From Climacteris rufus (Eukaryota; Chordata; Aves; Passeriformes; Climacteridae): a stretch of DNA of 64,000 bases. Location: NCBI GenBank assembly GCA_013398175.1, contig VZRZ01001217.1, positions 1,418,465 through 1,482,464 of the forward strand, given 5' to 3'. The translations under genes and the position numbers were made by a program. This document shows, piece by piece, positions 37,691-48,365 of the stretch (the stretch's first letter is position 1; every line of letters begins with the position of its first letter). The notes beneath the pieces are model-generated. The model did not search any database. It was not told where the DNA came from and saw only the letters and a list, made by a program, of their open reading frames with translations.

Positions 37691-40600
37691 CAGTAAGTTC
37701 AAAAGACACGAGGAAAGAATCACCTTCCTGCTGCTTCATTTGCAGGGAAACAAGAGCCTGGAGCTGTCAGATTTTTGCAGGCGTGAACCACATTAACCCA
37801 GCTAGGCAACGCTGCCCCTTAAAACTATAAATTCTCATTGCTGGGAATCTGTCACTGGTGAGGTACAAAAGCCATTAGATTGAGTAGCCCAGCTACTGGT
37901 AAAGAATAAATTCTAATTACATGACATAATCATTAATTAGCATTTATCCAGTGATGAAGCTTGGATTCCTGGGTGATGAATGACGTGATACTGAATGTTC
38001 AGGAGTACTTAGTCACAGCCCTGGGACACGATGGATGTGCCACCCCTAAGCACCTTTATGTGAAGTCTGGGTACCTTTCTAAATGGCCACTTATGCTCAA
38101 AAAACAGTGACAGACGTAAAATCCATGGATTTGGACTTAAATTCAGAGCTGATAATTCTGTCAAGGAAACATTATGAAAAAGATGAAAACTAGCAGAAGC
38201 AGATTATGAAATTTATGCTGTGCTGGATTCACTGCCACCACTTTTAACAACAGGCTTTATCCTTCATATAACCAAATTTATGCTAATCTCTTCAAGAGTT
38301 CCACGGGCCAAAACCAGACAAACTCATCATTTTCAGCACTTCAAAACTCACTCCACAATACCCTGCATTTCATTTTTATTTGAACCTCCCCACGAAAGGT
38401 TCTTTTAGCCTTGCCTAGTAAATACTGTAGGGTATTTACTCTGGACGTCAGAGTGCTGGCGGTGCTTCCATTTCATTGTCAAAGGCCAAGATAACAAACA
38501 CAGATTTATTATTAAATGTCCCACCTTTCACACTATGCAAATTCACCCAGCCTGCAGTCTACTTTTGGCAGTCCTCTTTCCCAAGGGCCCTTTAGGAAGA
38601 GGCTATCAGCCAGATTAATTATTTTAACAATAGCAGCCTTTTCCTACTGCCATTTTTTCTGTCACCATTATATGACATAAAGCAGGGGGGAGGCAGAATG
38701 AATGCATCCAGCTTGTAATATATCTCAGTCCCAAGCTTCCCAGAAGCACTGGGGTCAGTGTGCAAGTACAAAGCCACCAGCTCTGCGTGACAGGTTACAC
38801 GGGGCTGGGAAGAGCATCCCGTGTCCCCGCCTCTGGAAAGGGCTGCACAGCCCAGCTGACTGCAAAGACTGACCAGGAGACAGGTAGGGGCAGCTGCTAA
38901 AAGCCCAGAATTAAAACACCCTCCTCCTGCCTGCTGTCACTCCTCGGGAAAAAAAAAAGCTGACATGCATACAGGATTTATAAAATGATAAAAATTAGGG
39001 ATTTTCACTCTGAGATAACATCTGAAGGTAGCAGCCCATAGTGGGTAGGATAACACAAACCCAAGGATTCCCTAACTCCTCACTGTAACTTTTTTTACAA
39101 CTCAGACCACAGATGTGGAAGGAGAGGGAACCATTCCTCTGCCAACCTGAGTCACTGCAGGTGTCAGGATCTGCCCTTCCTCTGGGGCAAGCACAGCCTT
39201 GTAGCTTTGTATTCCAAATTCACTCTTTTTGGAGATCTTGGTCCCAGCAAGATGCAAAACAACTCGGGCACAGGGGATTAGGTCATGTGAATGGCCTGTA
39301 TGTTTGGTTTAACCGAAAACATAAAGCAGTTGGCACTCTGCAGCCTGCTCTGTAATATTTACAAAATTATAATAACTGCAAAGAAATGCCAACAGGAACT
39401 TAGCACAACTTAAACAAATCACCCTCAAAGTGGCACTCTGACACAATGGTGTCAAAACACATTTCCTTTCCCACTGGAACAATCCTATTATTTCATACTG
39501 GCAAACGGGGGGAGAAAAGCTGTTTTATACCTATGGGAAAACAGCACATTTACAGGGACATGAGAGTGGCTGCTGAGCTCACAGAATTACCTGGGGGAAG
39601 TTTGGCTTCTTCAGGGAAGAATTTGTGGAGGCAAGGGCTGTTTGGCAGGGAAAAAGCCTAGAGGATTATCCCACGTCAGAATAAATCCGTGACAAGACAA
39701 TGCCATCTTCTTTACTCCAACAGGGCCCAAATCATAATCCCTCTCACCAAATGAAAAAATCATCTGCCCCTCTTCCTATCAGCAGAAAAGCAAGTGAGAG
39801 AGAGGAAAAGAACTAATTTTCCCAATATTCCAAGACTGGCCAGTGTAAGGCTTCACAGGTATCAGCACAGCTTTGTGCAAACTGACACAGATCTCCCCAG
39901 GCCAACAGGAACATCTGATGAGGAGAGGTCCAGGCTAAACTCTGGCAGTCAGGAGGGCTTACCCACCCAATGGCACAACCTGCATTTCCAACTCAGTATT
40001 TCACTGTTGTGTTTCTTCAAAAGACTCAGTGGTCATGGAGCAGAAGACAAACAATTTCAAGGAAAATGAAATATCAAAAATCAAGGGCCACTTCCTGTGG
40101 CACTTCACTTCTATGGGAAGCACCTTCACCTCTTCCCCTATTTCTGCCTATGGTGTGAATGGTTCAGTTGTCAGCTGGACAAACCAACACATCCAAAAAC
40201 TTCAGTGCCAGTCGAGGCTGGGATGGAGAATTGGCAAGATCAGCCTGTAATACTTTCATAGAGTAACATGGGAGTCAAAGGAATTATGAAGTCTCTGAAT
40301 AGGGTTTTAGGACAAAGCTTATGAAACCAGGGGACCCAGGACTTAAAGACCTGGTTAATCCCTCCCAACCCAACCTTTCCAGGAAGCACAGGTCAAGCAA
40401 ATAAATCCTGAAGTAGCTTTAAATAAAAAGTCCAGTGACTACAAGTTGAGTATGTCTAATACTGCCAGCAAAAAGATACAGGCTCTCTCACTGAGATTAA
40501 AATCACTTATTACAGAAGTTCAGCACAGGATGCCATAACTTAAATCAGGAGGGGAAAAGCTTAAGATATCCCTGGATTCCTGTACATTAGCAGCAGTGAG

Positions 40601-41571
40601 GATGCCAGGAGCAGATCTGTGGCACAGAAAATCTGACTATTTCAGGGGTGAGGAGGTGATAAGCCTCACCCATGAATGGGAGCACATTAGGATGCTCCTG
40701 GAGCACAACTCCAAATTGAGTTTTGTGCCATTTGTGTGTGCCAAACCTGCTCTGCTTTATGGCACAAGGGAGGTTTGCTCCAAAGCACACTCCTGAAGCA
40801 GCAGAGTGCACACATCCTCTGCTGGCACGACAGGAGGTGGGGAAGCACCCTGTGCAGCACGGGCTGCTGCTGCAGGAGAACAGAGTCGGACACAACAGGA
40901 GCGCTCTGGAGAACGAGGGATGAGCACTGAACCACAGGACTGATAAAAAGCCCAGCACTACTGAACACTGAGGTGTCCTCTGAGCCAAGAGCCAGTGACA
41001 CCAGACACCTGGAGTTACAAGTTTCCCTACCCAGACACACAGGGAATGTGTGCCAGCTAGAAAAGTCTCCGTGTTTAAGGGTGAGGTGAGCTGAGGTGTG
41101 CAAACAGAGCCACACTGGTTATGTGTATGAACAAACAAATGCATGAATGCACAGGCAAAGTGAAAGACCCACCTGAACAAGTGCTAGCAAGAGTTAAGCA
41201 TTCAGCTACATTTAGCTGCTCTTAATAAAAACAGCTGAATATAGAAAAACCAAATACAAACCACAATCTGGCAGCTCCTGCGGGAGCATGTTATTTTATG
41301 TAACATGTCAAGAACATGACAAAATCACAGATTTCTGTTTTATTGCCTTTCCAAGACTATTTCCTTCCCCGGGTCTCAAATTAAATCATAATGATGTTTT
41401 GCCTTGGGCTACAGGACCAGGAGGAAGAAGAGTCTCCCTTGAGCTGTGTCCCTTCCTGGCTTCTTGTGTGATGGGCAGTGCAGAGAACAGGGCAGCTTCA
41501 TATGCCATAAGGCTTACCCTAGCTCCTAAAAGCCTAAAGGGGTTTTGACACCTGTCTGTAATGTTAACAGG
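37691..41571. other. Non-coding sequence, no gene seen
   Basis: AT-rich at 37840-38000, with TAATTA at 37914 and 37934 and the CRE-like TGACGTGA at 37981. The motif cluster at 38461-38680 is listed separately. 40587-41180 carries a 197-codon minus-strand frame plus overlapping frames on both strands, none with a recognised domain. No transposon is recognised. Confidence 0.65.
38461..38680. promoter_or_regulatory. Candidate enhancer-like motif cluster
   Basis: Within about 160 bp lie an ATTGT SOX-type core overlapping TCAAAGG (TCF/LEF type) at 38475-38485, an exact ATGCAAAT octamer (POU type) at 38535-38542, TAATTA (homeodomain type) at 38616-38621 and AACAAT (SOX type) at 38626-38631. The segment has no repeat, almost no CpG and no coding potential. 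Short motifs are common by chance, so the enhancer reading is inference. Cross-species conservation would decide it. Confidence 0.25.
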
Positions 41572-41601
41572 AAAAAAAAAATTTTAAAAATTAAAAAAAA
41601 A
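41572..41601 (+). repeat. A-rich low complexity
   Basis: A9, then TTTT, A5, TT and A9 in succession. Simple A/T-rich sequence with no transposon end. Confidence 0.85.
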
Positions 41602-43634
41602 CCAACAAGCCCTCCAAACCATTAACGTGCCACAATTCTGGATATTTAAGAGACCTGTGTTTTTATTAACATACATAAAAGACTGGTGAAATGGCACTAC
41701 AGCATTCCTAAAATGACACAGCACAAACAACTATCTGAACTGTTGCTTATGTTAAGGAAATTCTCTCAAATCTCAAAAGCCAGAGATCTAGTAGTCACAC
41801 AACTACAGATCAGTCAAAACTATGTGAATGCACAAATATCTCCAAAATTAGGAGGAAAAAAACCTAGGTACTTGATTTACATGTCTGAAACAGAGCGACA
41901 CCGAGTCCCCTGTATTACAACAGTTACTGCAAAACTTCAGGCCAATTGCTAAGACAAAACCCCAACAATGAATTTGTACTGTGGGACCATCCAAGGTCAA
42001 GGTGTGCTGGAATTGTTTTATCCCTTCCTCTTTGAGTTCACCAGAGGAAAACTGAAGCAATAACATGTGGGAATGGCAGAAGGGGTGGGAGGGAAGGACT
42101 GAGGGTCAATTGCACCAGCAGTTCATCACACTTCTAAAGGGAAATCTGGGAGCTGGAAACCCTGAGGTGGACACTTCTGGCAGCTCAGACAAAACCTGGA
42201 TGACCTGGGAACAACACACAGCAGGACCTGATGTGTCGATTCACTGCTAATAATGACAGTGTCCTTAATACACAATATCGTTTTCCCTCTTCTAATTGCT
42301 ACAACTCCAGAATATCTCCGTTTTTAATGAACATTCCTAAGTGTTCTTGGAGCTGAATGGGTTGGTTCCCTATGAAAGCTGTGTGGTACCTTACAAGTCT
42401 CTAGCTCAGTAATTAGGCTGCCACCTTTCACTTCTTTCTGGTTCCAAACAATGCTTCTGCAGGCTTGCTCCAAGCAAACCAGCTATTTAACCACACACAA
42501 AGGGATTGCTGCCTTCCCAAAGAGAAAGCCGTCAGATTTGTGGATTTCCTTGGGAAAAAAAGGTGTAATTACCAACCATTAGTAGTGCATCCTCCCCTCA
42601 CAAAAGGCTGAACACTAATATTCCTTAAAGGATTTCCTGAGCCTTTTTCGCTTGGTAAAAATATCCAAAAAGGGAGGAAAAAAACCCCTTCCACAACATT
42701 AGCAGCAGGGAGTCTTTTTGCCGAATAATGCATTTCTTATTTTGCCAGTAATGAAAGGCAAGTTGGGCGCTTTCTAAAGCAGTTTGTTCCAGATTGATGG
42801 CTCCCACTGCACACAAAATAATGACCCTGTTCCCCAGCCCATGCAAACGGTGGCACAATATCCCATTGTGGAGCTCTGAAGGCCGGCCGGGAGAGGAGCC
42901 GGGGGGAAGGAGGGAGCACAATCGGCCCTGTGCCCTCGCAGTGCCAGCTCAGGGGAAGATGCCAATATGTTGATCTCGGGAAATGAGGGAAGAGGCCACA
43001 CTCAGATGAATGCACGGAAAGAAGCCACACTCAGCCCTGCTGCCTCTGGGCTGCTGGGGAGGGCAGGTCTGGGATGGCTGCACGGGCACGCCAGCAGCTC
43101 TGCCTTCTATGCTGCAGCACACCCAGGCTCGGCTGCCAAAAAGTGACAAATCTCCTTTTTCTTGTCATCCTGGAGTGTAAAACAGGATCTGTATTTCAGC
43201 CCTCCCTGCTTTTTTTTCTTTCTATCACACCTTCCTGTCCTCTGCCCTCCTGCGTTTATCACGCGAATACAGGGACAGGTGTAAAGGTCTCCCACAACCC
43301 ACACCGAGCAGGGATGCCACCCTGAAAGCTCAAGAACAGGCTGAAGTCACCTGGCACAAACAGAGCACTCATTGCTCAGGAATGGAGGGGCACAGCAACC
43401 CAAAACACAGTCACATCCATCTAACCCCTCTGCTCCATAAGCCACACAGCCTATCACCAAGGATGTAATTATTAACCAACCTCTGGGCTCAGGTAAAGAA
43501 GATGAACCCACAAACAGCACTTGGCTTTCTGAATGTCTCAGCCACATCCAAAGTTTCCCAGCTAGGACAACGAGCCCAGGAGAGCCCCATGGTGTGGAAG
43601 GCAGGATCCCATCACTAGGGGAGTCTCGTGGCAC
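41602..43634. other. Non-coding sequence, no gene seen
   Basis: GC rises from about 42830 to 43120, with CpG-containing words such as GGCCGGCCGGG near 42880. Frames there overlap on both strands (up to about 98 codons) and match nothing I know. Nothing else is recognised up to the LTR. Confidence 0.65.
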
Positions 43635-43869
43635 TGTTGCCTTAGATTTTAACCTTTGTATTTTTCAAATTCTGTATTGCCTGGTGTGTATGCTTCACAG
43701 CCTGTTAGCTGTTGTTCTCTATAGACACAACAGTGCCTCTCTGGGCTTGCTCTTCAAGGACACTTAGACTGCCCAGGCCCAAGCTTCTAAGGGGTGGCGG
43801 GGGGAAGCTAGGGGGAAATTGCAAAGTTTGAATTGGTGAATTTATACTGATATGCAAATGGACCAAACC

Positions 43870-43876
43870 TATAAAG
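43870..43876 (+). promoter_or_regulatory. TATA box of the solo LTR
   Basis: TATAAAG lies 236 bp into the LTR, about 89 bp before its AATAAA. It is a normal position for a retroviral U3 promoter, with the cap site expected around 43900. An ATGCAAAT octamer-type word spans 43852-43859, upstream of the TATA box. Promoter activity is not shown by the sequence. Confidence 0.65.
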
Positions 43877-43964
43877 GTGTGGAGAACTCGTGACTCGTCG
43901 TCCATTTTGCGTGATGCCCCTGGGGGACTCTGTCTGCCCTAAATGTACCTTTGAAGGCCTTTTG

Positions 43965-43970
43965 AATAAA
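43965..43970 (+). terminator. Polyadenylation signal of the solo LTR
   Basis: AATAAA sits 65 bp before the LTR end, with T-rich sequence just after it. This marks the end of R and the start of a short U5. It could end transcripts arriving from upstream. Confidence 0.65.
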
Positions 43971-44034
43971 TACCCACCTTTTATTCCCTTACTCCTGACT
44001 AGTCTCAGTTTTTGGGCTGCCTTTTCAGGCAACA

Positions 44035-45443
44035 GCACAACTTGTGCAGGGAAGGCAGGGAAGCCCTGAGGCTGCCCAGGATGCTGCAGGCCCTGCAGGT
44101 GAGCCCCACGTTCCTGCAGGGACGGCAGCCCCAGGCTGTAGCAGGCACTGTTCCCCAGCCCCTCCGTGCTGAGCTGGCACTCAGAGCCCAGCATGGCACT
44201 GCACCACCCTGCTTTGGCTTCCCAGGGCTTTTTTGCTTCCCCTGCCTCTCCTGACAGCACATTTTCCATGAGCTGCCCATGGCCAGGCTCTCAGCCCATG
44301 GCTTCCTGCAGGACTTGGTTGACAGTTCTTTTTTGTTTATGGCTCCTCTCAGTTTAGCCACATAATTATGTCCATTTGCAGTGCAGAGATTAATTCCAAG
44401 AATAAAGTGACTCACATTCATTAAGGCTGTTTGTACAGAATTTTACAATGTTATTGCTCCATCCAGAAAGGATTCTCTGTCCATGTTTGTGGCAAGGCTG
44501 GATAGACTTATGACAGTGGTAAGTTTCTAGACTGAGTGCCCCCCTCCTCCACATGACCAGGAGCACACAGAAGAGAAAATATTAAACAGGTGATTTTTCA
44601 CCTGACAAGCACATTCAAATTTCTCTGTAATTGTTTTCGGAAATTATTGGGAGGTTTTTACTCCAAAAGAGCTATGACAATTTATTCCTGTAGTCTTGTA
44701 TCAAATGGCACTATTTTGATTATTTCAGTTGAATCCAGGATAACACAGTACATAGTTCCTAAGCTTCAAAGCTTTAAAATCCGTACACCTCAACCACAGT
44801 GCTGGGTGGCCAAAGAGGTGGTTACACGTAAGCCAAGCAAGGAGATGACACAAAAAAAGGCAACTAAAATTCTCCATGAGCTTCAGCTGCAGTCACAGAA
44901 CCCAGCAGCACATTCCCCTGAACCACAGCCTTATGCCAGTACACTGATTAAAGAGAAATTTTAGGCACTTGGAAGCCCCAACATAGGCACAGTGTGAAAA
45001 GTTTGGGGTTTTTTTAATACAGCATTAAGCTTATAATTTACCATCTCTCTGAAATATTTGCCCATTAAAAGCTACACAGCTGACCCCAAGGTACCTCATG
45101 GAAAATGTAATATTGTTCTTCAATAATTAGGTCAGAATCTGATATTTTGAACTCTGTGTACTACCGCTGAGAAATATAAGCCAAAGTCAGTATAACCTGA
45201 GGCTTTCGTGATAGGGTCAGAACCTCTTTACTGTAAAATATTCCAACTGACTCCAAGGGGGTTCAAGTTATTACTGGATATTCCCTCTCTCACACAAACT
45301 GTCTTCCCTCCCACTGACAGCAGTGTATAATACTTCCATCAGCAATAAAAATATTCCCCAATTTAAAAAGATGTCCTTCTCACTCACAATCTCATATCTT
45401 GTCCTCCGGCAAACACAGCAACTGTTTCTGTACTGAAGTGGCA
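44035..45443. other. Non-coding sequence, no gene seen
   Basis: 44040-44310 is GC-rich and has a consensus-like splice donor (CAG then GTGAGC) at 44099, which an LTR-initiated transcript could use. The remainder is AT-rich. No exon chain or recognised transposon. Confidence 0.65.
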
Positions 45444-45507
45444 AATAAAAGCTGTATTTGGTGCTGATTTAGTTAGAAAAGTGTTTCATTAAAAAAAAAA
45501 AAAAAAA
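45444..45507 (+). repeat. AATAAA followed by A17 tract, possible retrocopy tail
   Basis: AATAAA at 45444-45449 is followed 41 bases later by 17 A residues (45491-45507). This resembles a processed mRNA 3' end. I recognise no parent gene upstream and see no clear flanking duplication. Retrocopies are rare in birds because CR1 does not prime on poly-A, so a plain homopolymer is at least as likely. Confidence 0.45.
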
Positions 45508-46745
45508 GCTCTCAGTTTCACAATCACCCAAGTAACACTAAGGCTGTGTCCTGCTGGCTGTCAGTAACAACTAAATCTTTAGGAGGTGACATAATGACAA
45601 AATTGTTGGAAGCAGAGAGAAGCAGAAAGATTTCACAGATTGCATGTGGCTATTTGCAACTTTTCAAAACACATATAAAAAACAGCAACAGTAAGTGCAC
45701 ACTACTAAGCACAGAACATTTTCCAAAAAAATCAAAAACTCCCAAGGGAAGAATCAAAAACCCTAAAGGGAACACGCACATGGCCTCTGCTCCATGGGAT
45801 GAAAACCAGTCATGCTGACCCCAGGCTCTGGAGCTGGTTGTATTCCCACCAGGAGGTACTGCTGGTCTGAAACAGAACTGACAGCTTTCTTTTCCCAAAA
45901 CTTTTGGGACCACCAAAGTTCATGTGCTCAGGCTGTGTCTTCCAGGTCAAAAAATGGGGCTCTCTGCTCATTTTTCCAAGTGCCAGAGCAGGACAGAGAT
46001 GGCAAACTGGATTGTAAAGCTGCACCACTGATAACCACTTCACTTTAGTCATTCCTCCCCAAAAGACTAATATTGTTTGCTTTTCCAAAAGTTTGATTTA
46101 TTACTTCCAGCAACCCGGATGGGAATTAATTGGGAGAAAATGCAAGAGCTGTCCAAACAGAAGCCTGCACAAGAGCTACTGCCTGCAAAGCAAAGCTAAA
46201 CCAAGAGCTGGAAAAGGTCACATCCTTTTATTTCTGCAGGCAATTAACCATCACAGTGACTTATTCAAGGATTCAATCTGTTCTTCAAGTAGAAATACCA
46301 AGTAACTTCCTCCATGCAATATTGATAGACAATTTTGCTATTGAGTTAATGCAGCTTGAAACTAAATTTCAAATACCTTATCCACCTCAGCCGTGAATTT
46401 AGCACAGGAATCATGGGGTGGATTTCCACAGCTCCTCCTGGGATAAACAGCAGAGCTCCCAGGTCTGTGCACAGCCACCACCGAGGCAGTGGGTGAGCAC
46501 CTTGTCATGCCACCCAGGAGAACCAGGACTCCTGTGTCCCACAGAAAGGGAACCTTCCTGGGGAAGTGGAGCAGGCATTACAACCAACTGGCTGGACCTC
46601 CTGGGGTATAAAGCTCATTAATGTATTGTAGAGGGTAGAAATTGTCAATAGCTTTTCCTTTAACTCTACCCTTCTGTTTACAAAACTGCTGGGAAATAGG
46701 TTTTGTGTCCCCGTCTCACAAAACCAATGGTGACATTCTTCCCTG
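45508..46745. other. Non-coding sequence, no gene seen
   Basis: No recognised repeat or exon. Short frames only (under about 100 codons), apart from a 151-codon minus-strand frame at 46505-46960 that runs into the neighbouring CR1. Confidence 0.65.
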
Positions 46746-46937
46746 GGAGGGTGGGGAGGCCCTGGCAGAGGGTGCCCAGGGAAGCTGTGGCTGCCCCAGC
46801 CCTCGAAGGGTCCAAGGCCAGGCTGGACAGGGCTTGGAGCAGCCTGGGATAGTGGAAGGTGTCCCTGCCCAGGGCAGGGGTTGGCACTGGTGGTCTTTAA
46901 GGTCACTTCCAACGCAAACCATTCAATGTGATTCAGT
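46746..46937 (+). mobile_element. CR1 LINE 3' fragment (about 190 bp)
   Basis: Plus-strand CR1 tail starting at GAGGGTGGGGAGGCCCTGGC. It continues with GGTGCCCAGGGAAGCTGTGG, GTCCAAGGCCAGGCTGGACA, GTGGAAGGTGTCCCTGCCC and CACTTCCAACGCAAACCATT. The 3' octamers are degraded (TCAATGTGATTCAGTG). It matches the 20.4-20.57 kb copy base for base over most of its length but is older or from another subfamily. It is 5'-truncated and dead. Confidence 0.94.
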
Positions 46938-48227
46938 GCATGATGAAGTGACACTACCAAAGCAAAAAAAGAGCTAAAAGAGGCACATGCTTAGTGCTTA
47001 TGGCACTAATGTCACCAGCTCCAACCACCTCGTGTATCCATAAAAAACCTGCTACCATTGCATGAAGACAACACATTATTGGGAAATATGACAAATAAAA
47101 AGCGATACCAGGAATAAAGGTAATTTAAATATACATTTAGCGAAAGAATAAAAGAAAGTCTCAATTGCACCGTTTTCATAAAACACCCTATTTGAAATAG
47201 TACCACAAGCTTCACAGGAATGATGTGAAGACACAACAAATACAGCTCTTGTTTTCCTCACCATCAGTGAAAGAGAGGAAAAACCATTTAGCAAGTGTTC
47301 AGCTCCAATACAAAGCACCACTGCTTTTAAGTTTTGAAAGAAAGCCAACCAGTTCACTTAGTATTTTCTAGTAATAAGCATGTACCCAAGACAGCCATGC
47401 CAGCCTTTTGTTCAGTACGGAATTATTGCCTCTATGTCTTGAAAATTGAGCCTGTCACGCAGATACTTTTTTTAAACACTAACCCACACCCATTTAATAA
47501 ATGAAAGCATCTCAGACACAATCATAGCCCTGCACAGAGCAATCACACACAGGAACGTGGCCATTTTACAAATTACTGAATGAAACCCACAGGCATCCAG
47601 CTTCTCCCCCTTCCCTCTACCAGCAGCTCCCTGACATTGCCGGAGCACGGATGGAGCAAGCACAGCTCAGATACAGGGACCAACATCTCACTCAGCTGCC
47701 AACAACTCCACACAGCACAGCAGTTTCACAGACAGAGGTAAAGCACATATCCAGCACCCCCCAGCTGGCTCCAAAGCTGGGCAGTTTTACACCTGATCTA
47801 AGCCAGGAGAGATGATTTGATCACGCAGGCACACTGACACTTGCTGTGAGGCAGATGGATAAATTGCATATAGTTCTGCTTCTTCATGAAGATACGTTAT
47901 TCCCTAGATTTAATAACCAGAAGTAAGAAAACATTCTTTTGCTGCTATTTTATGTTTAATCATGTATTTTCAAGCACCCTTGTAAGTTCTCAGGTAACTT
48001 AAACTAAGAGAGCTTGGACCCAGTAACATCTTAACTACATGATGCTAAGTGGTTTTGACAAGCTCTATTATAATTACTTTAAAATGTTTCGTTCTAATGC
48101 TTGTGTTTGCTGAAGTCTTTGATGGGAGATTAAATTACCTTCACCCTAAATTCCTATAATAAATTAAAGAAAACAGAAATGTAGTGTCAATTTGTGTCCA
48201 AATCTGCTTACAGAAGAGAATTAGCTG
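46938..48227. other. Non-coding sequence, no gene seen
   Basis: No recognised gene or transposon. 48050-48220 is AT-rich with ATTA cores and leads directly into the 138-bp hairpin repeat. Confidence 0.65.
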
Positions 48228-48365
48228 AGGCCTTTGCCCAGCCAAGCACTTAATCATGTGCGTAATTTGTATTACGTCGTCAGTATTCCCACTGATGTCA
48301 GTGACCAACTGAAGCTACAATCACAAGTTCTGTACATGCCTGAGTGCTCTCCTGGATCTGGGCCT
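48228..48365. repeat. Ancient 138-bp symmetric imperfect hairpin repeat
   Basis: Folding this segment about its exact centre (48296/48297) without any gap gives 37 Watson-Crick and 8 G-T pairs out of 69. The best blocks are AGGCC against GGCCT at the ends, GCACT with AGTGC, CATGT with ACATG, and the near-palindrome CACTGATGTCAGTG at the centre. The words AAGCACTTAATCATGTGC and GTGCTCTCCTGGATCTGGGC, around a CATTGAAGTCAATGG-like core, recall a hairpin-type repeat I associate with turtle and crocodile genomes. That identification is from memory. The divergence of the arms implies great age. It is most likely a fossil non-autonomous transposon. Confidence 0.6.

Larger units (their letters stand above)
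43635..44034 (+). mobile_element. Solo LTR of an endogenous retrovirus (400 bp)
   Basis: The element starts TGTTGCCT and ends AGGCAACA, a perfect 8-bp terminal inverted repeat with the canonical TG...CA ends. It is flanked by the 4-bp duplication GCAC (43631-43634 and 44035-44038). Inside, a TATA box at 43870 and AATAAA at 43965 define a plausible U3-R-U5 order on the plus strand. No primer-binding site or gag/pol sequence follows, so this is a solo LTR left by recombination between the two LTRs. A 4-bp duplication is usual for class I (gammaretrovirus-like) elements, but the family is not identified. Intact ends suggest moderate to young age. Confidence 0.88.

Noticed and set aside
40587..41180. 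197-codon minus-strand frame
   Set aside because: Cys/Ser-rich without a known family, overlapped by another frame on the same strand and by three on the other. Consistent with chance.
45129..45262. Possible ancient sauropsid repeat (GGTCAGAATCTGAT and AACTGACTCCAAGG words)
   Set aside because: The resemblance is limited to short words. There is no symmetric fold like the one at 48.2 kb.
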